DNA of 64,000 nucleotides from Dictyobacter formicarum (GTDB lineage: Bacteria > Chloroflexota > Ktedonobacteria > Ktedonobacterales > Ktedonobacteraceae), in assembly GCF_016587435.1 (NCBI RefSeq), contig NZ_BNJJ01000008.1, positions 62,001 to 126,000 on the forward strand. Reading direction: 5' to 3'. This document shows, in pieces, positions 39,883-48,756 of the stretch. How positions within the stretch are numbered: the stretch's first letter is position 1; each line of letters starts with the position of its first letter. The notes beneath the pieces were generated by a model that was not told the origin of the DNA, did no database searches, and worked only from the letters and a program-made list of their open reading frames with translations. The position numbers were made by a program, and so were the translations under genes.

Positions 39883-40590
39883 TTAGCTGATAAAGAGCCG
39901 CGTTTGAAGCTGTGGATGTCGCATACTGCTGATATCCAACAATGGCGTAAACACATTAAGCTCTGTGGGCTGCTTCGCTTGATCAATGCTGCGCTCCGCG
40001 ATTTCCAGTAGCGTGGCCTTCAGGCGCCATTGCATTCCGCTAGCTTGATTTTGTCCCAGTGGAAGCAGACGCTGCCCGGCAGAGATTAGATTGGCCAACG
40101 ACTGCTGAAGGTAGGCCAGTACCGTGGTTGTTTCATCGATTCCCAACGTGGCTCCGACCAGGCCAAAAGCGATGCTGTAGTGAATATCGCTCTGTTGCTG
40201 GCGAGCGATCGTTAATGCCTGACGCAGACACGGAGCATCTTCCAGGGTTATAACCAGTTGCAGAAAACGCCGTCCCAGGGTTGTGCTCGCCACGCGGCTC
40301 TCGCGGGCAGTTTTGAGCGCGCTCAAGCGATGGTTGAGCGTTAACCATGCATCGGTGACCAGCTCAGCATCTATCCCTGGCAACAAGCGATGACCGAGAC
40401 GACAGTATGCGCTCTCCAATCCCCCGGTTTCTGCCAGGTAGTGCTGAAAGAAAACTTCCAGCTGTTCTACATTCAGATTATCCTCGATCGTAAGGGTTTC
40501 CAGTCCAAAGGAATGGGCAGCTGAACCAATAGGTAAAGCGCTATCAGCTAGTTGCAACAACTTTAAGAATGGCAGGTTATCAATGCGCAT
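39883..40590 (-). CDS. ureF: Urease accessory protein UreF
   Basis: 235 aa all-helical protein. LLQLADSALPIGSAAHSFGLETL is the conserved N-terminal signature, and AFGLVGATLGIDETTTVLAYLQQSLANLISAGQRLLPLGQNQASGMQW the conserved C-terminal half. It bridges UreD and UreG. First gene of the urease operon, RBS GGAG before ATG 40590. About 205 nt separate it from ureD with no gene between. Confidence 0.94.
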   Translation of the reverse strand: MRIDNLPFLKLLQLADSALPIGSAAHSFGLETLTIEDNLNVEQLEVFFQHYLAETGGLESAYCRLGHRLLPGIDAELVTDAWLTLNHRLSALKTARESRVASTTLGRRFLQLVITLEDAPCLRQALTIARQQQSDIHYSIAFGLVGATLGIDETTTVLAYLQQSLANLISAGQRLLPLGQNQASGMQWRLKATLLEIAERSIDQAKQPTELNVFTPLLDISSMRHPQLQTRLFIS

Positions 40591-40751
40591 AGCACTCCAT
40601 TGGCTTCTCGAAAAACAATTTTCTCTGGTGAGACGTGGGTAGAAATATGAAACTGCTAGTAGTTTACCTCAGAGGAGCAGAAATTACAATTTTCTAATAT
40701 GAAGCCTAAGATTGGAATATTATCAGGTTTAGTGCCATAAAGAAAGTATAA

Positions 40752-40851
40752 TGAAAACGGACGTTGTATGGGTTAGAACGTGTTTCCGTTAGAATTTACT
40801 TGTTTCCTTCACGAAGCTGAATATTTACGTGGTTAATAGCGTCCGTTTTCA
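40752..40851. promoter_or_regulatory. Inverted repeat bracketing 100 bp upstream of ureF
   Basis: TGAAAACGGACG (40752-40763) and CGTCCGTTTTCA (40840-40851) are exact 12-bp complements 76 nt apart, in the divergent region between ureF and a methyltransferase. It may be a structured leader of the urease transcript or a small element. Confidence 0.5.
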
Positions 40852-40978
40852 CTGCAAGCAATATACTCTATCGTTCCAAAGATGTAAATAATTAAAAATA
40901 GTGATTTTTATTATTATGTATTCGCAAGCTTCCATTTTTTGATGCCGTTATATTATCAGTTATGCATGTTCTTGGCAT

Positions 40979-41007
40979 TAGACAAGTTTCTGATCTTGCT
41001 TTATACT
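40979..41007 (+). promoter_or_regulatory. Promoter of the methyltransferase gene at 41044
   Basis: TAGACA (40979-40984), 17-nt spacer, TATACT (41002-41007), 37 nt before the start codon. Confidence 0.6.
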
Positions 41008-41043
41008 TGTGCCAGAAATTTTAGCAAAGGATAAAATTGTAGG

Positions 41044-41721
41044 ATGCAAGATCGAGCACGAAGTAGAGCACGACAAATGGCCCAGGAGTTTTCGCAACGC
41101 GGCGATAAAACTGGCTGGTTTGAGCCATTTTATGTTGAAGCCAACGGTAATGAGCAGGCTATTCATTGGGCTGACATGATCAGTAATCCTGGCCTGGTTG
41201 AGTGGTTGGATCGGCAGCAGATTGATGGTCATGGACATAAAGCATTAGTGGTTGGTTGTGGACTTGGTGATGACGCCGAAGAATTGGCGCGCAGGGGTTT
41301 TGACGTTGTGGCGTTTGATATTTCGCCAACCGCCATCTCCTGGTGCCAGCAGCGGTTTCCTGATTCTCCTGTCCACTATGTAGCTATGGATGCCCTGAAT
41401 GTCCCTTCTTCCTGGCAACATAGTTTTGATTTTATTTTTGAAGCATATACAGTGCAGGTTTTACCCGCCGATCTGCATCCCCGGTTAGCCAGTTCTCTTG
41501 CGAACTGCCTGGCGGATGGAGGGAGGCTACTGGTGGTTTGCCGTGGACGTTCCTCCGACGATCATGTAGCAGGCATTACATGGTCGTTGACCAGAGAAAA
41601 TCTGGATGTATTTACCGCTGCAGGTTTGCGGCAGATACAATTTGAAGATTATTTGGATCATGAAGTGCCACCATCCAGAAGGTTCCGTGTACAATATCAG
41701 CGCGAACTCCCTACTAACTAA
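41044..41721 (+). CDS. Class I SAM methyltransferase, TPMT-like
   Basis: 225 aa. KALVVGCGLGDDAEELARRGFDVVAFDISPTAISWCQQRFP is the SAM-binding region with the acidic strand end, and GGRLLVVCRGR the fourth strand. The N-terminal GWFEPFYVEANGN and IHWADMISNPGL resemble thiopurine-methyltransferase-like enzymes, which act on small nucleophiles. Substrate unknown. The only start is ATG 41044, with no strong RBS but a good promoter 37 nt upstream, so the transcript may be nearly leaderless. Confidence 0.82.
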   Translation: MQDRARSRARQMAQEFSQRGDKTGWFEPFYVEANGNEQAIHWADMISNPGLVEWLDRQQIDGHGHKALVVGCGLGDDAEELARRGFDVVAFDISPTAISWCQQRFPDSPVHYVAMDALNVPSSWQHSFDFIFEAYTVQVLPADLHPRLASSLANCLADGGRLLVVCRGRSSDDHVAGITWSLTRENLDVFTAAGLRQIQFEDYLDHEVPPSRRFRVQYQRELPTN

Positions 41722-41756
41722 AGTTCCTGGCGGGCCCATCTTAATTTAGGGCGCGT

Positions 41757-41782
41757 CTGATTCCCAATATGTTGGGAGTCAG
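41757..41782 (+). terminator. Hairpin after the methyltransferase
   Basis: CTGATTCCCAA and TTGGGAGTCAG pair at 10 of 11 positions around TATG, 36 nt after the stop codon. Confidence 0.5.
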
Positions 41783-41799
41783 AGCGTCCCTGGACCTGG

Positions 41800-41940
41800 G
41801 GAACGCAGGCGTCCCCAATCTCTTTTTTTATGTTGGTGCAAAACATGCGCACAGCGCATGTTTTGCACCAACATAAAAACCTCTTTTGAGCTCCGCAGGA
41901 GCGTAGCGTGAGGCAAAGAGACCACGATGGGCGTGGGAAT
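41800..41940. repeat. Dispersed palindromic repeat, copy A
   Basis: The core is a 26-bp perfect stem (41825-41850 with 41854-41879) built on TTGGTGCAAAA. It is preceded by CCCCAATCTCTTTTTTT. The same flank and core occur, inverted, at 61463-61526. Flanking GAGCTCCGCAGGAGC is a further small palindrome. Confidence 0.75.
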
Positions 41941-41951
41941 CAGACACGCTG

Positions 41952-41989
41952 TTATAAAGAGTTGCCAGCGCGCTGGCAACTCTTTATAA
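41952..41989. repeat. 38-bp perfect palindrome
   Basis: TTATAAAGAGTTGCCAGCG and its exact complement meet with no loop. It lies between palindromic repeat copy A and GAGCGCCGTAGGCGCG (42000), a short repeat also seen at 45796. Confidence 0.75.
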
Positions 41990-42031
41990 AAAATGTTTGA
42001 GCGCCGTAGGCGCGAAAAGTATGGTTTTTCT

Positions 42032-42098
42032 AAATATAGGCGCCATCAGGCATGGCAATACCATATCAGTATCTGCACGCCTGGTAGTGCCTATATTT
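42032..42098 (+). ncRNA. Possible structured RNA or terminator before the MFS gene
   Basis: AAATATAGGC (42032-42041) pairs with GCCTATATTT (42089-42098); inside, CAGGC pairs with GCCTG and ATGG with CCAT, giving a branched fold that ends in a T-run (TTTTTTT). It could be an intrinsic terminator with a long insert or a small RNA. Confidence 0.35.
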
Positions 42099-42286
42099 TT
42101 TTGAGCCTGGCGGGGTAAATTTTTTAACTATTCATTTATATTCTCGTTAGAGCAATTACTTTTTTGCTCAATATATATAATATGTGTATGAAAACAGTTT
42201 TTGTGCCTTAGTAATGATATACGTTGATGTTGTCAAAAGTGCAAAAATTGTGTCCTCAAATGTGGAGACGTGGAGGAGGGACGTTA

Positions 42287-43792
42287 ATGAATAATCGGAA
42301 TAGTAGTGGTAGGGATGATGATGGTTTGTTTTTCAGGCCACAATTAACGGAGAATAGTCCTTTGAAGGTACGTCAACAGAACGGTTGGCGCCAGCGTGTA
42401 CTACTCTTTGTGGTTGTCATAATTGCGGCTCTGGGCGGTCTCTTGTTTGGTTATGATACGGCAGTCATTTCTGGGGCTATGTTGTTTTTACGGGTGAGTT
42501 TTGCTTTAAATGCCTGGATGCAAGAAATTACGGTTAGTATCGCTCTATTAGGCGCGGCCATTGGATCGCTGGGTGGTGGCAAGCTTAGCGATATGCTGGG
42601 ACGGCGCACGACTCTGCGACTGACTGCTGGTGTGTTTACGCTGGGAACTATATGTACAGCCCTTTCTGTTAACTGGACAATGTTTCTGGTCTTGCGTTTA
42701 ATCGTAGGCCTGAGTATTGGCGCAACGGCCAGTATTGTCCCTGTCTACATTTCGGAAATTGCGCCTTTTCGCCTGCGTGGCGTGCTGGTGACGTTTAATC
42801 AACTGGCATTGACGATTGGGATTGCCCTGGCTTACTGGGTCGACCTGGCGTTTGCAAACGCGCATATGGGATGGCCTCCGATGTACGCGGTTACGGCGAT
42901 TCCAGGATTGGCGCTACTGATTGGAATGCTCTTTACCCTCGAATCACCGCGCTGGCTGGCTAGTAAGGGTCGTTGGTCCGAATCTGCGTTAGTATTGGAG
43001 CGGCTCTGTACTTTTGAGGAAGCGACACAGGAGTGGCAGACGATCCGCTCGTCTTTTGCTGGTAGACCTAATCGTGGCTCGTTTCGTGAACTGCTACGCC
43101 CTGGCTTGCGCGTGGCTTTGCTGACCGGCATCGGCCTGGCCATTTTTCAACAGATAGTGGGTATTAATACTGTTATCTATTATGCGCCAACTATCTTTGA
43201 ATATGCTGGTTTCACCTCTGCCACCAGTGCTATTCTTGCCACCAGTATTATTGGGGTCGTAAATGTGTTGATGACAATTGTTGCTGGCATCCTGATTGAT
43301 CGCGTGGGAAGACGAGCGCTACTCATTGGCGGTACCATTAGCATGGCCATCACTTTAGTGGTATTAGGAGTAATCTTTGCGATCGGGCCCCAGGAGTCGG
43401 GCTACCTCATCTTAATGGCATTATTGGGTTATGTGATTGCGTTTGCCGTCAGTCTGGGCCCGGTGTTCTGGCTGATGTGTGCAGAAATTTTCCCCACTCA
43501 TCTACGGGCCAGTGGAGCCAGTATCGCTACGTTTGCTAACTGGAGTGCCAATTTGTTGGTTAGTCTAACATTCTTATCACTGATCAACCTGATTGGCAAA
43601 AGCTTTACCTTCTGGGTCTATGCTTGTATGAGTATCCTGGCGCTGATTTTCTGCATTCTTTTTGTTCCCGAAACCAGGAATAAGAGTCTGGAACAAATTG
43701 AAGCCTACTGGCTCAATGGGCGTAAGTGGGAGAAGAAAGAAGTTGTGGCGGCTGAATCTATCACTAACATGAAGTCGCGCAAATACCTTTGA
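42287..43792 (+). CDS. MFS sugar:proton symporter (sugar porter family)
   Basis: 501 aa with 12 predicted membrane helices. Sugar-porter signatures: GGLLFGYDTAVISGA in helix 1, GGKLSDMLGRRTTL between helices 2 and 3, LESPRWLAS after helix 6, FQQIVGINTVIYYAPTIFE in helix 7, DRVGRRALLIGG, and the terminal PETRNKSLEQIE. The in-frame start at 42224 is replaced by ATG 42287, which has a strong GGAGGAGGG. Likely imports a pentose or hexose. Not in an operon. Confidence 0.93.
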   Translation: MNNRNSSGRDDDGLFFRPQLTENSPLKVRQQNGWRQRVLLFVVVIIAALGGLLFGYDTAVISGAMLFLRVSFALNAWMQEITVSIALLGAAIGSLGGGKLSDMLGRRTTLRLTAGVFTLGTICTALSVNWTMFLVLRLIVGLSIGATASIVPVYISEIAPFRLRGVLVTFNQLALTIGIALAYWVDLAFANAHMGWPPMYAVTAIPGLALLIGMLFTLESPRWLASKGRWSESALVLERLCTFEEATQEWQTIRSSFAGRPNRGSFRELLRPGLRVALLTGIGLAIFQQIVGINTVIYYAPTIFEYAGFTSATSAILATSIIGVVNVLMTIVAGILIDRVGRRALLIGGTISMAITLVVLGVIFAIGPQESGYLILMALLGYVIAFAVSLGPVFWLMCAEIFPTHLRASGASIATFANWSANLLVSLTFLSLINLIGKSFTFWVYACMSILALIFCILFVPETRNKSLEQIEAYWLNGRKWEKKEVVAAESITNMKSRKYL

Positions 43793-43846
43793 AGGACATA
43801 ACATTGGGTGTTGATGTATGCAGTCAATTGTAAGATGGGTATAAAA

Positions 43847-43912
43847 AGTGATATCCTTTGCATCCCGGCTGACATTCTTGTTTCCGAGAGAGGCCTTGCA
43901 AAAGATATCACT
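43847..43912. terminator. Long hairpin between convergent genes
   Basis: AGTGATATCCTTTGCA (43847-43862) pairs with 43897-43912 at 15 of 16 positions, between the MFS and ferredoxin stop codons. Probable bidirectional terminator. Confidence 0.6.
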
Positions 43913-43971
43913 ATATGTATTACCCTATTTTTTGTTAATCCTCAACTTTTCATTGAGATTACAAATAGAGT

Positions 43972-44235
43972 TTAAGCTCCCTGGAAAAAATCGGCATTGA
44001 TTTTGATCCATTGCTTCCACTCAGCAGGTACCGCGGATTCCTCGAAAATGGCGGTGACTGGACAAGCAGGCTCACATGCGCCGCAGTCGATGCATTCGTC
44101 CGGGTGGATGTAGAGCTGCTCATTATCATCATAGCCGTCTTCGCCGGGTCCAGGATGGATGCAATCAACTGGACAGACATCCACGCAGGAGGCATCTTTG
44201 GTGCCGATACAAGGCTGGGTGATTACGTAGGCCAT
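43972..44235 (-). CDS. Bacterial-type ferredoxin with two Fe-S clusters
   Basis: 87 aa. The first cluster motif is CIGTKDASCVDVCPVDCIH and the second is CIDCGACEPACPVTAIF, the pattern of 7Fe or 8Fe ferredoxins. It carries single electrons in the cytoplasm and could serve a P450 or an oxidoreductase. Start ATG 44235 (MAYVITQPC) with an AAAGGAT RBS; the longer frame to 44262 is not typical. Confidence 0.93.
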   Translation of the reverse strand: MAYVITQPCIGTKDASCVDVCPVDCIHPGPGEDGYDDNEQLYIHPDECIDCGACEPACPVTAIFEESAVPAEWKQWIKINADFFQGA

Positions 44236-44547
44236 AGTGAATAATCCTTTCAAGATTAACAATTAGGGAAGAATGAACCCTTCTTCTTATTATTGTACAA
44301 TTCATGGCTGCTGTAAATGTTATTAGGAAGGTTTTTTTTGGATTCTATTCCTCTCAATTATTTTGATGATCCGTCATCGGCAAAACGTTTGCAGACCGTG
44401 CTTCGTGGTATCAACTATAGTTGGTTTCCTTTCATAGAGATATATGTAATAGAGATACATAAAGGGAACCTTTTATATGCATAGATGCTATCTTGTAATA
44501 GTGTGACCACTATGGATGCTGCAATTATTTGGGATGAGCGGCTAGCG
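44236..44547. other. Intergenic region with an inverted repeat
   Basis: GGTTTCCTTT (44423-44432) pairs with AAAGGGAACC (44461-44470) with one G-T. It may terminate the MFS remnant upstream on the minus strand. No gene seen. Confidence 0.45.
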
Positions 44548-44808
44548 CTACGACGATGCGGTTGGATGTTTGGCTGCCCTGATGTGTGGCGAGGGAGTGA
44601 ACAGCGTGGCAACCAGTGTGAGTACCAGCCAGCCCACCACAATAGTTGGTCGGGGCCCATATTTTTCGAGCAGCCAGCCCATTAAGAATTGGCCCAGTGG
44701 ATTGCTGATGGCCGTAAACATGCGGCAAGCGCTGATGACCCTTCCTCGCAGCTCGTCAGGAATAACCGCCAGGCGATAGCTAAAATATATAACCACTAAT
44801 GTCGTCAA
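44548..44808 (-). pseudogene. C-terminal remnant of an MFS exporter
   Basis: 86 codons reading FSYRLAVIPDELRGRVISACRMFTAISNPLGQFLMGWLLEKYGPRPTIVVGWLVLTLVATLF, matching the last third of MFS_3-type (macrolide-efflux-like) transporters: the loop PDELRGRV followed by two helices. The rest of the gene is missing; a stop codon lies three codons above the TTG at 44808. A decayed gene. Confidence 0.75.
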
Positions 44809-45039
44809 TGCAGTATTTTATGATACACTACATAAATTACCGTTGACTTTTTTCTAGCCAATCGATAGTCCTTGTTATTCCTGAGCATCAATTTTGCCTG
44901 CACTTCAGGGATTTCCCCGAAGCATTCCTGATATTTTTCGATTATACTGCTCTCAAATACAGGCAATATTGAGGGGGGGATACCCGAATAATCATAAAAC
45001 AATTATAATAGGGGCAGTTATAACGGAAGGTTTAGTGTT

Positions 45040-45816
45040 ATGCATTCTACACCATCCTTTAGTGGCAAGGTAGCCACTGATGAGCCAGCGCCTAAACTTA
45101 CACAGAGTCTTTCCATCGTATTGCCCGCTCATAATGAAGAGCAGGTAATTGCAACGACTGTGACATATATTCTGGAGACTTTGAGTCCCTGGGTAAATGA
45201 TTTTGAAATAGTGGTGGTCAATGATGGCAGCAAGGACCGCACAGGCGAGATACTTCAAGCTTTGTCGGAGCAAGATCAGCGTGTGCGCGTCATTACCCAT
45301 CCTGTGAACCAGGGTTATGGTGCGGCCCTTGTCAGCGGATTTAATGCGGCCAATAAAGATTTGACATTCTTTATGGATTCCGATGGGCAATTTGATATTC
45401 GCGAAATCAGCTTGTTTTTTCCTTTCATCGACCAGTATGATGCAGTGCTGGGCTATCGCATTGATCGCCAGGATACCTGGATGCGTAAACTGAATGCCTG
45501 GGGATGGAAGCAGCTGATTCGTTTGGTCCTGGGTGTTCATGTGCGTGACGTCGATTGCGCCTTTAAAGTTTATCGTACAGCTTTTATTCATCAGAGCAAT
45601 TTCGAGACGCGGGGCGCGATGATCAATGCCGAGATGCTCTATAAGTTGAAGCGCGCTGGCTACTCTTTTAAAGAAATTGGGGTCCACCATTTGCCCAGGC
45701 GTACCGGACAGGCCACAGGAGCCCATCCCAGGGTCATTTTGCGTGCCTTCAGAGAGCTTTTCTATTATGCTCGCAAATGGCGTCTGCAAGAAAAAGAGCG
45801 CCGAAGGCGCGTTTAA
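45040..45816 (+). CDS. Family 2 glycosyltransferase, DPM1-like (polyprenol-phosphate type)
   Basis: 258 aa. LSIVLPAHNEEQVIATTV opens the GT-A fold; EIVVVNDGSKDRTGEI binds the nucleotide; TFFMDSDGQFD is the DxD metal site; then DVDCAFKVYRTAF. No membrane helices follow, as in the catalytic-only DPM1 group. It probably loads a sugar onto a lipid carrier for cell-surface glycan or protein glycosylation. RBS GGAAGG before ATG 45040. The last codons (RRRRV) and stop are formed by a repeat that starts at 45796, so the natural C-terminus may have been changed by repeat insertion. Confidence 0.88.
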   Translation: MHSTPSFSGKVATDEPAPKLTQSLSIVLPAHNEEQVIATTVTYILETLSPWVNDFEIVVVNDGSKDRTGEILQALSEQDQRVRVITHPVNQGYGAALVSGFNAANKDLTFFMDSDGQFDIREISLFFPFIDQYDAVLGYRIDRQDTWMRKLNAWGWKQLIRLVLGVHVRDVDCAFKVYRTAFIHQSNFETRGAMINAEMLYKLKRAGYSFKEIGVHHLPRRTGQATGAHPRVILRAFRELFYYARKWRLQEKERRRRV

Positions 45817-45996
45817 GAACTATGCTTTTCGTGCCTTCGGCCCCTGACGATACGCGCCTTCGGCGCTCAAAACAATTTTATGTAGTGTTGCAGCCAGTGC
45901 GCCCCAGGCGCACTGGCTGCAACACTACATAAAATGGATGGGGGCGTTAGCGCCCCAGGGTGACGAGCCGTTGGCTATACTTCTTTAGGGGTGGGC
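45796..45996. repeat. Dispersed palindromic repeat, copy B
   Basis: Three nested units: GAGCGCCGAAGGCGCGT (45796-45812) inverted exactly at 45852-45868; a 27-bp perfect stem at 45876-45902 and 45908-45934; and GGGGGCGTTAGCGCCCC followed by GACGAGCC at 45940-45969, a segment shared with copy C at 61523. The first unit also contains the end of the glycosyltransferase gene. Confidence 0.75.
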
Positions 45997-46123
45997 TCAT
46001 AATTTTATTTTTACCGTTAATGACGTCCATAATTTATGGATGACTTTTTTTTATGCTCGGCGATATTGCTATGTTAAAATATGCGCGTTATAAGCAATAA
46101 TGATATCTGGTGAGGAGCTATAA

Positions 46124-47056
46124 ATGGGACTCATTGTAGATAATATTAGTAAATCTTTTGGCCAGTTTCAGGCTGTAAAAAATCTATCTATGGAAGTTAA
46201 AGAGGGCGCGTTGTTTGGCTTGCTGGGCTCGAATGGGGCCGGTAAGACGACAACGATGCGCATGGTACTGGATATCTTTCGTCCAGATAGTGGACAGATT
46301 ACCTGGAATGGCAAGGATGTGCGCGAAATTCCACGCCGCGAATTGGGATATTTACCTGAAGAGCGCGGCCTGTATTCAAAAATGAGCGTTGAAGAGCAAT
46401 TACTTTTCCTCGCTCAGTTGAATGGTCTGTCTAAAAAAGATGCAAAGAGTGCATTGGATGAGTGGCTGGATCGTTTCCAGATTAATGCTAATCGTAAAAA
46501 GAAGATAGAAGATCTCTCTAAAGGTAATCAACAGAAGATTCAATTTCTGGCTACGATCCTTCATAATCCCTCTATTCTGATTATGGATGAACCGTTCAGT
46601 GGACTTGATCCGGTGAATGCTATTGTGTTGAAGAATGCCTTTTTAGAGATGCATCGGCGCGGCAAGACGATCATTTTTTCGACCCACCAGTTGGATCAGG
46701 TTGAAGAGATGTGTGAGGATATTGTGATCATTAATAAAGGGGAAACGGTGGTAAAAGGGAGCGTGCAGGAGGTGCGGCGTCAACATGGACGCAATATTGT
46801 GCGCTTAAAACTAGAAAATGATCCTCAAGCACTCTGGCTGGATAATATGGATGGTGTCCAGGTGACCAAGCGGCGCCAGGATTATATTGAGATGCAGATT
46901 CGCTCAGATCTCAATCCGAATGTGATTCTCGAAGCGGCCCTGCGGCATTCTGGTCAGATTAATCGCTTTGAATTAGCCGAACCTTCACTTACCGATATCT
47001 TTATTGAGCGCGTCGGTAATATCGCCTTGCCTGATGCTCCTGCCACCGTTGCATAG
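46124..47056 (+). CDS. ABC transporter ATP-binding protein (NatA/DrrA type)
   Basis: 310 aa. Walker A GLLGSNGAGKTTTM (about 33-46), Q-loop LGYLPEERGLYSKM, signature LSKGNQQKIQ, Walker B ILIMDEPFSGLDP and the switch His in FSTHQ. The C-terminal 80 residues are the extra domain of DrrA/NatA exporters. With the permease 31 nt downstream it makes an export system, perhaps for sodium or a drug-like molecule. RBS GAGGAG before ATG 46124. Confidence 0.93.
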   Translation: MGLIVDNISKSFGQFQAVKNLSMEVKEGALFGLLGSNGAGKTTTMRMVLDIFRPDSGQITWNGKDVREIPRRELGYLPEERGLYSKMSVEEQLLFLAQLNGLSKKDAKSALDEWLDRFQINANRKKKIEDLSKGNQQKIQFLATILHNPSILIMDEPFSGLDPVNAIVLKNAFLEMHRRGKTIIFSTHQLDQVEEMCEDIVIINKGETVVKGSVQEVRRQHGRNIVRLKLENDPQALWLDNMDGVQVTKRRQDYIEMQIRSDLNPNVILEAALRHSGQINRFELAEPSLTDIFIERVGNIALPDAPATVA

Positions 47057-47087
47057 CTATAAGTTGCATATAAATAGAAGAGGATAT

Positions 47088-48530
47088 ATGTCAAATAAAA
47101 CTGTTATGCCCCCTGTTGACGAGGTTGTGCCAACGGCTCACAAAGCTGAGGTGGTGAGATCCAGCCGTGATTCCCACAGTAATACATGGCGCAATATTGC
47201 TCTGATTGCTCGTCGCGAATATAAAAATCGTGTCACCCAGCGTAGTTATATTATTACTACGGCGTTGTTTGTCTTATTCGCCCTGGTTGGCTCCTGTGTT
47301 CCTACCGTGATCCAGTTTTTCGCGGCCCGCTCAAATTCTCAGTCCCATGTCACAATTGTCAATAACGCTGGCATCACTGCTGGCCTGAGTGGCGATAGCT
47401 TGTTGCAATACTTTAATCGCAGCCTCAACGGGTCTGCCCAAAATGGAATTCAGGGCACGAACCAGGCGTCTGGTCAGCAAAAGGGAACGCCACATTTTGC
47501 TTTAAATAGCGGTACTTCTTCTGCATTAGATCAATTGCAAAAGGATGTGAAGGATGGCAAGTTGAATGTCTTGTTGGTGCTGGATCGGGCCGCGAATAAA
47601 GATGTGCGCTTCACCTATTATACCGCCACCGCCAGCCTCAGCGATACTGATCTGACCCAGGTGCAAGCTGTTGCCGGGCAATTGAGTGTGCAGGATAAAT
47701 CGTCCCGCCTGGGTCTGACGCCCGAGCAAACCCAGCATTTGCTGACCCCACCCGATTTCAATGTAGTCTATACCCAGAAAGGCAATGGCAATGACTCGCT
47801 GATGACGCTGGCGGGCGGCTATTTTCTGGGTGTGATCGGGACCGTATTGATCTTTATGGCGGTCTACCTCTATGGCATGTGGGTGGCCAATGGCGTGGCC
47901 GATGAAAAAGGTAGCCGGATCATGGAGATTCTGGTGAATGCCGCTACGCCTTTTCAGCTCTTGTGGGGCAAAATTCTTGGCATCGGTGCTGCCGGTCTGA
48001 CCCAGATGGTTTGCCTGGTTGCTACCGGTCTCATTGGCCTGTTGTTGCAAGGACCCCTGAGTACGGCGTTGCAAACCAACGGTTTGCCTGTTAACCTGAG
48101 CTTTATCCACGCTTCAACGACACTCTTGTTACTGCTGCTGCTCTACTTTGTGCTGGGGTTCTTGTTGTATTCTACCCTGTTTGCGGCCCTGGGCGCCCTG
48201 GTTAAGCGTCAGGATGAGGTACAGAATACAGTTGGACCATTAACAACTATCTTTATGGTTGGTTACATGGCCAGTTTTATTGGAGGCTCCATCGGGTCAG
48301 GGGCTACTTGGTTTAAAGTCATGTCATTCGTTCCCTTCTGGACTCCAACTATGATGATGATGCGTATTGCCACCAATGCTGTCAGCGGCTGGGAAATTGT
48401 CCTGAGTATCGGCATTCTGTTGGTGTCTATTGTGATCTGCGCCTGGGCTTCTTCGCGCATTTATCGCATCGGCATTTTGATGTATGGACAAAAACCTGGT
48501 TTACGCCAGCTCGCCAGAATGCTACGCTGA
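47088..48530 (+). CDS. ABC-2 type permease (NatB-like)
   Basis: 480 aa. One helix near residue 45-65 (TTALFVLFALVGSCVPTVI), then a large outside domain of about 190 residues, then five helices in the C-terminal half, with NGVADEKGSRIMEILVNAATPFQLLWGKILGIG, a hallmark of NatB/ABC2_membrane_3 proteins. Start ATG 47088 follows AGAGGA; an earlier in-frame ATG at 47004 lies inside the ATPase gene. It pairs with the ATPase. Confidence 0.9.
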   Translation: MSNKTVMPPVDEVVPTAHKAEVVRSSRDSHSNTWRNIALIARREYKNRVTQRSYIITTALFVLFALVGSCVPTVIQFFAARSNSQSHVTIVNNAGITAGLSGDSLLQYFNRSLNGSAQNGIQGTNQASGQQKGTPHFALNSGTSSALDQLQKDVKDGKLNVLLVLDRAANKDVRFTYYTATASLSDTDLTQVQAVAGQLSVQDKSSRLGLTPEQTQHLLTPPDFNVVYTQKGNGNDSLMTLAGGYFLGVIGTVLIFMAVYLYGMWVANGVADEKGSRIMEILVNAATPFQLLWGKILGIGAAGLTQMVCLVATGLIGLLLQGPLSTALQTNGLPVNLSFIHASTTLLLLLLLYFVLGFLLYSTLFAALGALVKRQDEVQNTVGPLTTIFMVGYMASFIGGSIGSGATWFKVMSFVPFWTPTMMMMRIATNAVSGWEIVLSIGILLVSIVICAWASSRIYRIGILMYGQKPGLRQLARMLR

Positions 48531-48572
48531 TTACGAGTTTAGTTCGAATTCTACATCAAGATAAGTATCAAG

Positions 48573-48617
48573 CAGCAGGAAATGGACCCCTAAGCTAAAG
48601 AGTGGGATTTCCTGCTG
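48573..48617 (+). terminator. Hairpin after the ABC exporter
   Basis: CAGCAGGAAAT (48573-48583) and ATTTCCTGCTG (48607-48617), 11 bp perfect, 43 nt after the stop. No T-run. Confidence 0.5.
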
Positions 48618-48756
48618 ATTCTTAAATGCGTCGTAGATCCATTTGATCTGCCTGGCTAAGTGGTTGTGTGCGATACTGTTAAAAGGAATTTTTTGTGGCG
48701 TATAATGATATTTTATACTTTGCGATAGAACGTAGCGTGTTAATAAGGAGAGCTTT

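Noticed and set aside
44805..45002. 65-codon minus-strand frame before the glycosyltransferase
   Set aside because: No RBS, AT-rich, no recognisable features; probably promoter DNA.
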